A stretch of 64,000 nucleotides of DNA from Pseudaeromonas paramecii (GTDB lineage Bacteria; Pseudomonadota; Gammaproteobacteria; Enterobacterales; Aeromonadaceae). Within the stretch, counting starts at the first letter, position 1; each line of letters starts with the position of its first letter. Below are positions 33,762 through 43,374 of the stretch, in pieces. The stretch is taken from NCBI RefSeq assembly GCF_039540575.1, contig NZ_BAABFC010000012.1:248001-312000 (forward strand), in the 5' to 3' direction. The notes beneath the pieces are model-generated. The model was not told the origin of the DNA and did no database searches. It was given only the letters and a program-made list of their open reading frames with translations. The position numbers and the translations under genes are program-made.

Positions 33762-34247
33762 TTGACCAAATTACTGCTGCCGGCGTTTCTGCTGCTGGCG
33801 CTGATCGAACTCTGGCTCATCATCCAGGTGGGCGCCGTGCTGGGGGCCTTCGCCACCCTGGCCCTGATGCTGTTTACCGCCGTGCTGGGCATCTCCCTGG
33901 TGCGCAGCCAGGGGCTCAAGACCCTGCTGGCCGCCCAGCAACGCCTGGCCCAGGGCCAAGCTCCGGCCGGCGAGATGCTGCAGGGGCTGCTGCTGGCCGT
34001 GGCCGGCGGCCTGCTGATCCTGCCGGGTTTCTTCACCGATCTGCTGGGTCTGCTATTGTTGCAGCCGACCCTGCGCCGCCATCTCATCGCCCGCTGGCTC
34101 AAGGCCGTGCCGGGCTTTGCGCCGGCCGCCAGCCCCTTCGCATCCCCCGCTAACGACGCCACTGGCTCGGGCCAGGTGGAGCGCGATGGCCGGGCGGCCT
34201 CCCAGGGCACTACGGTGGATGGCGAGTACGAGCGTAAGGATCGTTGA
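33762..34247 (+). CDS. fxsA: FxsA membrane protein
   Basis: This 161-residue inner-membrane protein has four hydrophobic segments with LIELWLIIQVGAVLGAF, GISLVRSQGLKTLLAAQQRLAQGQAPAGEMLQG and the family hallmark LPGFFTDLLGLLLL. The hydrophilic tail ends DGEYERKDR. E. coli FxsA relieves F-plasmid exclusion of phage T7; its normal role is unknown. A TTG at 33762 is favoured since GAGG lies five bases upstream; the GTG at 33756 overlaps that site. The aspA/fxsA/groESL order matches E. coli. Confidence 0.9.
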   Translation: MTKLLLPAFLLLALIELWLIIQVGAVLGAFATLALMLFTAVLGISLVRSQGLKTLLAAQQRLAQGQAPAGEMLQGLLLAVAGGLLILPGFFTDLLGLLLLQPTLRRHLIARWLKAVPGFAPAASPFASPANDATGSGQVERDGRAASQGTTVDGEYERKDR

Positions 34248-34269
34248 GAAAATTTTTTTACGGCCCCCC

Positions 34270-34298
34270 CTTGAAGGCGTGGATCCCGTCCCCACATT
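34270..34298 (+). promoter_or_regulatory. Sigma32 heat-shock promoter of groES-groEL
   Basis: CTTGAA (34270-34275) and CCCCACATT (34290-34298) are separated by 14 bases, matching the sigma32 consensus, 70-odd bases before groES. Confidence 0.85.
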
Positions 34299-34370
34299 GG
34301 AAGGGCATTCCCATTTACAGCCGGCCGAAGCGGCCGCTGAAGGTAACAACACTCAGTAGGAGAGTTATCG

Positions 34371-34664
34371 ATGAAAATCCGTCCATTACATGACCGTGTA
34401 ATCATCAAGCGCACCGAAGTTGAAGCCAAGTCTGCTGGCGGTATCGTCCTGACTGGCTCTGCCGCCCAGAAGTCCACCCGTGGTGAGGTGCTGGCGGTTG
34501 GCGCGGGCCGGATCCTGGACAACGGTGACGTCAAGCCCCTGGCCGTCAAGGTCGGTGACAAGGTGATCTTCAACGAAGGCTACGGTGTGAAGACCGAGAA
34601 GCTGGATGGCCAGGAAGTCCTGATCCTGTCCGAGTCCGACATCCTGGCGATTGTCGAAGCATAA
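34371..34664 (+). CDS. groES: Co-chaperonin GroES
   Basis: This 97-residue protein (MKIRPLHDRVIIKRTEVEAKSAGGIVLTG) forms the seven-membered lid of GroEL. The mobile loop (SAGGIVLTG) and the roof segment are intact. AGGAGAGTTATCG precedes the ATG, and it lies 40 bp before groEL behind a sigma32 promoter. Confidence 0.98.
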   Translation: MKIRPLHDRVIIKRTEVEAKSAGGIVLTGSAAQKSTRGEVLAVGAGRILDNGDVKPLAVKVGDKVIFNEGYGVKTEKLDGQEVLILSESDILAIVEA

Positions 34665-34704
34665 TCCCGTCCTTCCCGATAACAGAATTTAAGGATTGAA
34701 CAAC

Positions 34705-36342
<1,638 letters not shown>

Positions 36343-36367
36343 TCGTGCCAACCAAGGCTAACTGATT

Positions 36368-36401
36368 GAAAAGACCGGGCAATTGCCCGGTCTTTTTTTT
36401 T
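36368..36401 (+). terminator. Rho-independent terminator after groEL
   Basis: Stem AAAGACCGGGC / GCCCGGTCTTT with AATT loop and a T9 tail. Confidence 0.93.
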
Positions 36402-36425
36402 GCGTGATCTCGGCCCCGGCTCAGC

Positions 36426-38123
36426 TCAGCCTGGTGAGCCGCGCAGCCCTGGAGCCGGTGTGGCCTTGGGCCGTGGGCGGCTGGCCCACAGCAGCAACAA
36501 CAGCGCCAACAGGCTAATCCCGCGACCGGCCAGCTCCTGCGGCAGGGCCTTCAGGGTCAGCTGCACCCGGTAATGGCCGGCTGGCAGAGCCAGGCGCAGC
36601 AGACCGTTGGCGTCAGGCCCCAGGGTCAGGGGCGTGGCGTCTGTGTCGCGGCGGGCCTGCCAGCCGGGGTAGAAGAACTGGTGCAGGGTCAGCTGGCTGG
36701 CGGTCGGCACAGCCAGTTGCAGCTTCAGCCGCCGTGGTTGCCAATCCAGTATCTGCCAGCGGGTGGTCGGTGGCTCGCTGGACAGGGTGGGGGTGGTTCG
36801 CGCCAGCTCAAGCAGGCCCGGCACGCTGAACCGATCGCTGGGCACCCAGCTGGGGCGATATTCCAGCGGGCTGCGCCGATTCACAAAGAGGGTGTCGAGG
36901 CGGGTCTGGGGATGTTGGCGGAAGAGGCGATCCGCCATGACACTCACCTCGATCAGCATCAGCAGTAGCCAGAGGACATGCCAGAGGGCGACACCCTGGC
37001 GGTGCTGGGCGCCGACCTGCAGCGCCAGACCCAGGATGGGCAGCACGCTGACACACAGCAGTGTCTGGATGCGCCAGGGAAACTGCACCTGCTGCAGAAT
37101 GGGCAGGGCATCCCAGAGGGGGCGCGCCAGCGGCGCCATCCACAACAGTAAGGCGGCGCTGAGCAGCAACCACAGCAGTGCCGTGTGGCGGGCTTCCCTG
37201 TCACTATGCCGCCGAGCCTGCCACCAGCCGGCCAGGGCCAGCAGGCCATTGGCGGCGGCGACGAAGCTGAGGTTGCGGCGGAAGGTGAAGCCGTGTTGGG
37301 CGTCGGGCCAGATGTCGAGGAAGTGACGGCGATAGTCGAGGATCCCCTCCAGCATGGCGGGAATCGAGACATACTGCTGGGTCGTCATGGCCGGTAGCCA
37401 GTAGATGGCCGCCAATCCGAGCCCGAGGCTAAGACCCGCCACCTGGCGGGCAAGCTGGCCTAGCGTTGGCTGCCTTCTCCATAACCAGAGGGTATGCAGC
37501 GCGATCAGTGGTGAGGCCAGCAGCAGCACCGGCAGATGACTGAGGGTCAGGGCCGCCACGCCGCCGGCCAGCTGAGCCAGGGCCAAGCGGCCACCTTGCG
37601 CCAGGCGCACACTGCCGTGCAGTATCATAGGCAACCAGACGAAGGCCCAGAATTCGGCGAAGGCGTAGCGTTGGTACAGGTCGATGAGCAGGTGGTAGGG
37701 CTGAGCCATGTAGAGCAGGGCACCCAGCAGGGCGGCTCTTTGACCGATGCCGTAGCCCAGCAACCAGGCGCGGGCGGTGACCCCGGAGGCGATGAGCGCC
37801 AACAGCGCCGCCAGCGCCAGGGGGTGGCCGTCCCCCGCGCCCTGTGTCGGCAGCACGGCCTGGCACAGCGCCGTGACCCAGTAAGGCAGGGGTGGGTAGA
37901 AGAAGAAGGTGGGGCTGCCGAAGCCGGCGTTCATCGCCTGCATCCAGCGCGGATAGAGCTCACCCTGCCAAAATTGCTGGCTGAAGTGGTGGCTAAACAG
38001 CAGGTGATGCAAGAAATCGTGGCCGGTCGGCGTGGGATTGCACAACAGAGGCAGGGTCAGCAGCACACCGATAAGAACCAGCCAAACAGACCATGTGTTC
38101 ATCAGGCGCAGTAGCCAAACCAT
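36426..38123 (-). CDS. Polytopic membrane protein of the PTPS-related (GT-C-like) family
   Basis: This 565-residue protein has about 12 membrane segments and a C-terminal periplasmic beta-rich part (YRPSWVPSDRFSVPGLLEL; LTLHQFFYPGWQARRDTDATPLTLGPD). The N-terminal loop PTGHDFLHHLLFSHHFSQQFWQGELYPRWM carries the acidic/His motif seen in the 6-pyruvoyl-tetrahydropterin-synthase-related membrane family (PF10131), thought to be glycosyltransferase-C-like. Substrate unknown. ATG 38123 follows GGGAGGCCACTC; the 15-residue extension upstream has no ribosome site. It stands alone, pointing at the groEL terminator. Confidence 0.7.
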   Translation of the reverse strand: MVWLLRLMNTWSVWLVLIGVLLTLPLLCNPTPTGHDFLHHLLFSHHFSQQFWQGELYPRWMQAMNAGFGSPTFFFYPPLPYWVTALCQAVLPTQGAGDGHPLALAALLALIASGVTARAWLLGYGIGQRAALLGALLYMAQPYHLLIDLYQRYAFAEFWAFVWLPMILHGSVRLAQGGRLALAQLAGGVAALTLSHLPVLLLASPLIALHTLWLWRRQPTLGQLARQVAGLSLGLGLAAIYWLPAMTTQQYVSIPAMLEGILDYRRHFLDIWPDAQHGFTFRRNLSFVAAANGLLALAGWWQARRHSDREARHTALLWLLLSAALLLWMAPLARPLWDALPILQQVQFPWRIQTLLCVSVLPILGLALQVGAQHRQGVALWHVLWLLLMLIEVSVMADRLFRQHPQTRLDTLFVNRRSPLEYRPSWVPSDRFSVPGLLELARTTPTLSSEPPTTRWQILDWQPRRLKLQLAVPTASQLTLHQFFYPGWQARRDTDATPLTLGPDANGLLRLALPAGHYRVQLTLKALPQELAGRGISLLALLLLLWASRPRPKATPAPGLRGSPG

Positions 38124-38329
38124 GAGTGGCCTCCCTGGCCGGAAACCCTTGTCAGCTCGGCAGCGCACCGTCGGATCAGGCTTGCTGCTATTTCAAGGTA
38201 ATGCCTGAGCCTGAGGTTGTCGAACCCGGGCCCCGAGCGCAGACGTTGTCGCTCAGTTCTCGGGGCAGCTGAGGTTGCACAGTGCGCGGTCTCATCAATC
38301 AGCCGGAGCGATCGCTGGCTGTGGCTGTA

Positions 38330-38773
38330 TCAGCCTGATGCGGCCCCTGAGAGTGCCAGGCGCATGACGATGGCGCTCTGGGGGCAGACGGCGGCAAATT
38401 CGCTGCACTGGCGGATGCTCTGTGGCACGTCTTCCCGCGCCACCTGAGTAAAGCCCTGGCGGGCAAAGTAGTCCGGCGCCGTGGTGGTGAGCAGATAGAG
38501 ATCCGTCAGCCCCAGGGTCTGGGCCTGGGCCGTTACGGTTGCCAGCAGTTGCCGGGCCAGCCCCTGACTGCGGCAGGCCGGGCGCACCGCCAGGGAGCGC
38601 AGCAGTCCCTGCCCGCCATGCACCTCCAGGCCTATGATGCCGTCCGGCTGATCCATGGGGCCCAGGGACCAGAAGCGGTGGCGCTGGTCGGGATGTATGT
38701 CCCGGGTGGGCAGATCGCACGCCTGCAGCAAGGCCAGCACGGCGGCCAGGGGCGGATGGGGTTGGGCTTGCAT
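38330..38773 (-). CDS. ArsN2-like GNAT acetyltransferase
   Basis: This 147-residue GNAT protein has the acetyl-CoA loop RSLAVRPACRSQGLARQLLATV and the later LYLLTTTAPDYFARQGFTQVAREDVPQSIRQCSEFAAVCPQSAIVMRL. That ending (LLTTTA, YFARQGF, FAAVCP) is close to ArsN2, found in arsenic-resistance regions. No arsenic genes adjoin here, so the substrate may differ. It starts 105 bases before the end of the dgcA gene, in the same direction. Confidence 0.8.
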   Translation of the reverse strand: MQAQPHPPLAAVLALLQACDLPTRDIHPDQRHRFWSLGPMDQPDGIIGLEVHGGQGLLRSLAVRPACRSQGLARQLLATVTAQAQTLGLTDLYLLTTTAPDYFARQGFTQVAREDVPQSIRQCSEFAAVCPQSAIVMRLALSGAASG

Positions 38774-38832
38774 GGTTGGGCTCCAAACGGACGGATAGAC
38801 CGATTTTGCACCCTTTTTGCCTGGTGGGGTAG

Positions 38833-38866
38833 CAGGGCCATGCCACCCAGGTGCGGCATGGCCCTG
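38833..38866 (-). terminator. Hairpin after the dgc operon, possible terminator
   Basis: Arms CAGGGCCATGCC and GGCATGGCCCTG around a 10-base loop, 13 bases past the dgcA stop. There is no T-run after it on the minus strand, so it may instead protect the 3' end of the message. Confidence 0.5.
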
Positions 38867-38878
38867 GTCTTCAGGGCG

Positions 38879-39871
38879 TTAGCCGCCCCACAGCGCCGCC
38901 TGGGGCGGGTAGAGGGTGCTGCCCTGGTATTGCAGCCCCTGGGCATGGTCGGTCTTCAGCAGCAAGGGGCCGTCCAGATCCACCACCCGGGCGCCCTGGG
39001 CCAGCAGCACCGCCGGGGCCATGGCCAGGGAGGTGCCGATATTGCAGCCCACCATGATGTCAAAACCCTGTTCCCGGGCCGCCTGGGCCAGGGCCCAGGC
39101 CTCGGTGAGGCCACCGCTCTTGTCCAGCTTGATGTTCACCAGATCGAAGCGACCGATAAGCGCCGGCAGGCTCTCCCGGCTGAGGCAGGACTCGTCTGCC
39201 GCGATGGGCACCAGGCGGTCGATGCCGTCGAGCCAGGCCTCGCAGCCCACGGCGAAGGGCTGCTCGATCAGCTCCACCCCCAGTGCCTTGAGCCGCGGCA
39301 GGTAGTCGATGAGCTGCTGCCGCTGCCAGCCGGTGTTGGCATCGACGATGAGCCGGGCCCGAGGCGCGGCAGTGCGCACCGCAGCCACCCGCTCCAGATC
39401 CCCCTGGGGCTGACCCAGCTTGAGCTTGAGCAGCGGCCGGGCGGCGGCGCGACCGGCCGCCTCACCCATCTCCTGCGGGCTGCGCAGGGACAGGGTGAAG
39501 GCGGTGGTCAGGGGCGCCGGCGGCTGCGTGAGGCCCAGACACTGCCAGACCGGCACCCCGGAGCGCTTGGCCTCCAGATCCCACAGGGCGCAATCCAGGG
39601 CGCTGCAGGCACAGCCCGGCGGCAGCAGCTGCTGCAAGGCCAGGCGATCGGCGCCGGCCTCGATGGCGTCACGCACCGCCTCCAGCTGGGGCAGTATGGC
39701 CGGGTAGTCCGCCTCGTAGAGATCCGTGTGCTCGCACTCTCCCCGGCCGATCAGGCCATCTTCTTCGATCTCCACCACCACCACGGCGGCGTCCACAAAG
39801 GGATCCAGCCGGGAGATGATGAAGGGCTCGTGCAGCGGCCAGTGCTCGCTGCGTACCGTCAGGCGGCGCAT
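38879..39871 (-). CDS. dgcA: Enolase-superfamily racemase/epimerase, probable N-acetyl-D-glutamate racemase DgcA
   Basis: This 330-residue enzyme has an enolase-superfamily N-cap and barrel. Catalytic residues visible are K149 and K151 (LLKLKLG), metal ligands D177 (LIVDANTGW), E203 (IEQPF) and D226 (AADESC), and K248 (NIKLDKSGG). By sequence alone it would be called an L-Ala-D/L-Glu dipeptide epimerase (YcjG-like). Beside a DUF1611/DgcN gene it fits DgcA, which turns N-acetyl-D-glutamate into the L form in a described D-glutamate pathway. It starts one base after the dgcN stop. YcjG-type epimerase activity remains an alternative. Confidence 0.78.
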   Translation of the reverse strand: MRRLTVRSEHWPLHEPFIISRLDPFVDAAVVVVEIEEDGLIGRGECEHTDLYEADYPAILPQLEAVRDAIEAGADRLALQQLLPPGCACSALDCALWDLEAKRSGVPVWQCLGLTQPPAPLTTAFTLSLRSPQEMGEAAGRAAARPLLKLKLGQPQGDLERVAAVRTAAPRARLIVDANTGWQRQQLIDYLPRLKALGVELIEQPFAVGCEAWLDGIDRLVPIAADESCLSRESLPALIGRFDLVNIKLDKSGGLTEAWALAQAAREQGFDIMVGCNIGTSLAMAPAVLLAQGARVVDLDGPLLLKTDHAQGLQYQGSTLYPPQAALWGG

Positions 39872-39872
39872 C

Positions 39873-40895
39873 TTAGGCGGTCTCGCCGGCCAGGATGGCA
39901 TCCACCAGGGGCGCCACGCCGGTGCGCACCGGATCCACCACCACCACCCCCAGGCGCTGGGCCAGCTCGTCGATGGCGGCCAGGGCATCGGCCTCGCTCA
40001 GACGGGAGGTGTTGAGGGCGATCCCCCCCAGCCGGACCTTGGGATTGGTGAGGCGGGCCATGGCCAGGTTGGTGGCGATCACCTGCTCCATGGGCTGGAT
40101 GGGGTAGCCTTCCATGCCGTCCATCTGGCTGCGGCCGGCCTCGTGGCAGACCACCAGCACATCGGCCTGGGCACCGTGCAGCAGCCCCAGGCTGACCCCT
40201 GCGTAGGCCGGGTGGAACAGGGAGCCCTGGCCCTCGATGATGTCCCAGTGCTCCGGGGCATTGGCCGGGGCCAGCAGCTCCACGGCGCCGGAGATGAAGT
40301 CGGCCACCACCGCATCCACGGAGACGCCGTAGCCTTCGATCAATATGCCGGTCTGGCCGGTGGGACGGAAGCTGGTGGGCAGCTTGCGGGCCGCCATCTC
40401 GGCCTGGATGGCCAGGGCGGTGAACATCTTGCCGACGCAGCAGTCGGTGCCCACGGTGAGCAGCCGCTTGCCGCTGCGGGGCAGGCCGGTGCCGCAGGGC
40501 AGGGTGGCCGGCGGGTTGCGCACATCCAGGATGCGGCGGCCGTAACGGGCGGCGGCGTCGACGATGGCGGGGATGCTGGCCAGGCGGATATGCAGGCCGC
40601 TGGCCACGTCCATGCCGTGGGCCAGGGCCTCGACACAGGTGTCGATCCAGCGCTGGGGCAGGCTGGCGCCGAAGGGGGCCAGACCGAGCACCAGGGTCTT
40701 GGCGCCGGCGGCGGCGGCGCTGGCCACGTCCATGTCCGGCAGGCCCAGATCCACCGGGCTTTCCGGGTAGCGCAGCTGGGCCAGGCAGCGCTCCGGCCGC
40801 CAGTGGGCCACGCCCTTGGCGGTCTTGGCCATCAGCAGATCCGGGGCATCGCCGACAAACAGCAGGTAGGGGGCGTTGAGTTCGATGAGTTCCAT
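39873..40895 (-). CDS. dgcN: DUF1611 P-loop protein, probable D-glutamate N-acetyltransferase DgcN
   Basis: This 340-residue protein has an N-terminal Rossmann-like part (MELIELNAPYLLFVGDAPDL) and a P-loop domain with RLLTVGTDCCVGKMFTALAI (G149-K156), GQTGILIEGYGVSVDAVVADF and a late NTSRLSEADAL. This is the DUF1611 family. Some members are reported as DgcN, an N-acetyltransferase that makes N-acetyl-D-glutamate in marine Proteobacteria. Pairing with dgcA, an amino acid uptake system and a divergent LysR gene supports this. AAAGGAG precedes ATG 40895. Function by context, not by catalytic motif. Confidence 0.78.
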   Translation of the reverse strand: MELIELNAPYLLFVGDAPDLLMAKTAKGVAHWRPERCLAQLRYPESPVDLGLPDMDVASAAAAGAKTLVLGLAPFGASLPQRWIDTCVEALAHGMDVASGLHIRLASIPAIVDAAARYGRRILDVRNPPATLPCGTGLPRSGKRLLTVGTDCCVGKMFTALAIQAEMAARKLPTSFRPTGQTGILIEGYGVSVDAVVADFISGAVELLAPANAPEHWDIIEGQGSLFHPAYAGVSLGLLHGAQADVLVVCHEAGRSQMDGMEGYPIQPMEQVIATNLAMARLTNPKVRLGGIALNTSRLSEADALAAIDELAQRLGVVVVDPVRTGVAPLVDAILAGETA

Positions 40896-40969
40896 GTGTG
40901 CTCCTTTGGGGACGACAGAGGCCGCCCGGTGCTCCGGGAGTGGCCGACGATTCAGGGGTGAATAAGTAG

Positions 40970-41686
40970 TTAGTGACTGAGTGCCAGGCGCTGGGTCGGG
41001 GGCGGTGCCGCCGGTTGCAGGTGGCGCATCAACCGCCGCTCCAGCCGGTGCCACAGCCAGACGAGGCTGCTGGTGATCACCAGATACCCCAGGGCCGCGT
41101 AGCAGTAGACGGTGAAGTCGAAGGTCTGGGAGAACAGCCGCCGGGTCTGGCCCATGAGATCCAGCAGGGTGACGATGCTGGCCACGGCGCCGCCCTTGAG
41201 CAGCAGGATCAGCTCGTTGCCCAGGGCCGGAAAGGCGATGCGATAGGCATTGGGCAGCAGGATCAGGCGGTAGAGCTGCACCGGGCGAAAGCCATAGGCC
41301 CGGGCGGCCTCCATCTCACCAGCCTTCACCCCCTGCAAGCCACCCAGCAGGATGGCGGCCTGGTAGGCGGCGGAGTTGAGGCTGAAGGTCAGCAGAGCGC
41401 AGTTGAAGGGATCCCGCAGCAGGCCCCACAGGCCCAGGGCCTGCAGCTCGGGGCGGAACTGGCCGGCGCCGTAGTAGAGCAAAAACAGCTGGCCCAGCAG
41501 AGGCGTGCCGCGAAAGAAGGAGACATACAGCCGGGCCAAGGGCGTCAGCAGCCGGGGCCGCCGGTAGAGCAGCAGCGCCAGGGGCAGGGCCAGCAGGGCC
41601 GCCAGCAGGTAGCCCCCCAGGGTGAGTTTCAGGGTCAGACCGGCGCCGGCCAGCAGCTGGGCGCCGTAGTGTTGCAGGCTGTCCAT
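40970..41686 (-). CDS. Polar amino acid ABC transporter permease (HisM-like)
   Basis: This 238-residue inner-membrane permease has five or so membrane segments and the EAA loop (GEMEAARAYGFRPVQLYRLILLPNAYRIAFPALGNELILLLKGGAV) that docks with an ATPase. YVSFFRGTPLLGQLFLLYYG is typical of polar amino acid permeases. Its start overlaps the other permease's stop in a TGATG. A gap of 74 bp separates it from dgcN. The region upstream of the ATG in the longer frame belongs to the neighbouring permease. Confidence 0.9.
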   Translation of the reverse strand: MDSLQHYGAQLLAGAGLTLKLTLGGYLLAALLALPLALLLYRRPRLLTPLARLYVSFFRGTPLLGQLFLLYYGAGQFRPELQALGLWGLLRDPFNCALLTFSLNSAAYQAAILLGGLQGVKAGEMEAARAYGFRPVQLYRLILLPNAYRIAFPALGNELILLLKGGAVASIVTLLDLMGQTRRLFSQTFDFTVYCYAALGYLVITSSLVWLWHRLERRLMRHLQPAAPPPTQRLALSH

Positions 41687-42408
41687 CAGGCGTGACCTCC
41701 GGGTTGAACTCCCTGGCGACCGCCGGGGCGGCAGCCCAGTTGCAGCCGGGCCAGCCCCCACTCGGAGGCCATGCAGACTCCCCAGTAGATGAAGCAGACC
41801 GTCAGGTAGAAGAAGAAGGGCTGGCGGGTGGCGCCCACCGCCACCGTCCCCATGCGCATCAGATCGTTGAGGGCGATGACCGACACCAGGGCCGTGTCTT
41901 TCACCAGGTTGAGCCAGAGGTTGCCCAGCCCCGGCAGGGCCAGCTGCAGCAGGGGACGCAGTTCGATGAGCAGCAGCACCTGATAGCGGCGCATCCCCAG
42001 GGCCAGGCCCGCCTCCCGGGGGCCGAACTCCAGGGACTGATAGGCGCCGCGCAGCACCTCGGCGGCATAGCCGCCCAGCACCAGCCCCAGCGAGATGACC
42101 CCGGCCACGAAGGGGCTGAGGCTGACGAAGTCGCCATGCTCCCGGGAGAGCAGGCGGTTGAGCAGCATGGCCACCCCGTTGTAGACCAGAAACAGGGTCA
42201 ACAGCTCGGGGGTGCCGCGGATGAGGGTGGTGTAGGCGCGGGCCAGCCAGCGGGCCGGCCCACCCCGGAACCACAGCAGACAGCTGAGGCTGCCCAGCAG
42301 CAGGCCCACCGGCAGGGTGGCCAGGGCCAGGGCCAGGGTGATCCCCAGTCCCGCCACCAGCTCATCGCCCCAGCCTGTGGGGCCCCAGCTCAATAGTTGC
42401 CAGTTCAT
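41686..42408 (-). CDS. Polar amino acid ABC transporter permease (HisQ-like)
   Basis: This 240-residue permease pairs with the downstream HisM-like protein. It has LARAYTTLIRGTPELLTLFLVYNG and the EAA-type loop GPREAGLALGMRRYQVLLLIELRPLLQLALPGLGNLWLNLVKDTALVSVIALNDLMR. It is 25 bp after the binding protein gene and coupled to the next permease by overlapping stop and start codons. Confidence 0.9.
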   Translation of the reverse strand: MNWQLLSWGPTGWGDELVAGLGITLALALATLPVGLLLGSLSCLLWFRGGPARWLARAYTTLIRGTPELLTLFLVYNGVAMLLNRLLSREHGDFVSLSPFVAGVISLGLVLGGYAAEVLRGAYQSLEFGPREAGLALGMRRYQVLLLIELRPLLQLALPGLGNLWLNLVKDTALVSVIALNDLMRMGTVAVGATRQPFFFYLTVCFIYWGVCMASEWGLARLQLGCRPGGRQGVQPGGHA

Positions 42409-42433
42409 GCCAGACTCCTCGCCGCCTGCGGCC

Positions 42434-43222
42434 TTACTTCATGGTGTAGATGTTGATGGGGAAGTACTGGGCGTTAATCTTCTGATAGGTGCCGTCGGCT
42501 ATGATGGCCGCCAGGGCCTGGTTCAGCTGTTGGCGCAGATCGTCGTCGCTCAGGCGCACCGCCATGCCCACGCCGTCCCCCACGTACTTGGGATCCGTCA
42601 CCATCTCACCCACGGTCTGGCAGCACTTGCCGTCGTCGGTGGTGCGGGTCCACATCAGCAGCGGCAGGGCGTCGCCCATCTGCAGATCCAGCCGGCCGGA
42701 GGCCAGATCCAGGTTCACCGCCTCCTGGGTGGGGTAGAGGCGCACGTCCGACTTGCCATACAGCTGGGTCAGGTACTCCGCCTGGGTGGTGCCCGCCTGG
42801 GCGCCGATCACCTTGCCGGCCAAGGCGGCGGGGGAGATGTCCTGCACATCCGCCTCCTTGGGGGCCACGAAGGTCATGGCGGCCTTGTAGTAGGGATCGG
42901 TGAAGGCCACCTGCTTCTTGCGCTCCTCGGTGATGAACATGGAGGCCAGGATGACGTCGTACTTGCCGGCCTGCAGCGCCGGTATGATGCCGTCCCAGTC
43001 CTGGGTGATGAATTCACACTGGGCCTGCAGCTGGGCGCACAGCGCCTTGCCGATCTCGATGTCGAAACCCTGCACCTGGCCGTTGGCATCGATGAAGTTG
43101 AAGGGGGCATAGGCGCCTTCGGTGCCGATGCGGATGGTCTTCCACTCCTTGGCAGACAGGGAGCCGCTGGCGAGGCCAGCCAACAGGGCGAGGGTCAGGG
43201 TGCCGGTAAGCTTGAGGGACAT
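42434..43222 (-). CDS. Periplasmic amino acid-binding protein (HisJ/ArgT family)
   Basis: This 262-residue protein has a signal peptide cut after SLSA, then the family 3 solute-binding pattern: IRIGTEGAYAPFNFIDANGQVQGFDIEIGKALCAQL, DWDGIIPALQAGKYDVILASMFITEERKKQVAFTDPYY, and VIGAQAGTTQAEYL. It should deliver a polar amino acid to the two permeases downstream. The adjacent dgcN/dgcA suggest D-glutamate or a related compound, although homologues with the same look bind arginine, lysine or histidine. It is first in the operon, divergent from the LysR gene. Confidence 0.88.
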   Translation of the reverse strand: MSLKLTGTLTLALLAGLASGSLSAKEWKTIRIGTEGAYAPFNFIDANGQVQGFDIEIGKALCAQLQAQCEFITQDWDGIIPALQAGKYDVILASMFITEERKKQVAFTDPYYKAAMTFVAPKEADVQDISPAALAGKVIGAQAGTTQAEYLTQLYGKSDVRLYPTQEAVNLDLASGRLDLQMGDALPLLMWTRTTDDGKCCQTVGEMVTDPKYVGDGVGMAVRLSDDDLRQQLNQALAAIIADGTYQKINAQYFPINIYTMK

Positions 43223-43319
43223 GGGGCCTTCCTTGGGGTGATGGCGAGCCTTGGGCTCGGGATGAGGCCAGTGTCCGGCGGTACCATATATTTCTCAAAT
43301 GAATTGTTAGTATGATATT

Positions 43320-43336
43320 CATAGTCAAATGCTATG
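43320..43336. promoter_or_regulatory. LysR-type operator in the dgc divergent promoter region
   Basis: The 17-bp inverted repeat CATAGTCAAATGCTATG contains a T-N11-A core within ATAG-N7-CTAT, the classic LysR box. It lies between the binding protein start and the LysR start and is the probable DgcR-type site. Confidence 0.65.
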
Positions 43337-43374
43337 GGTGTCATGGGGCGCCTGTTGAGCGGAGAGCGGAATCG

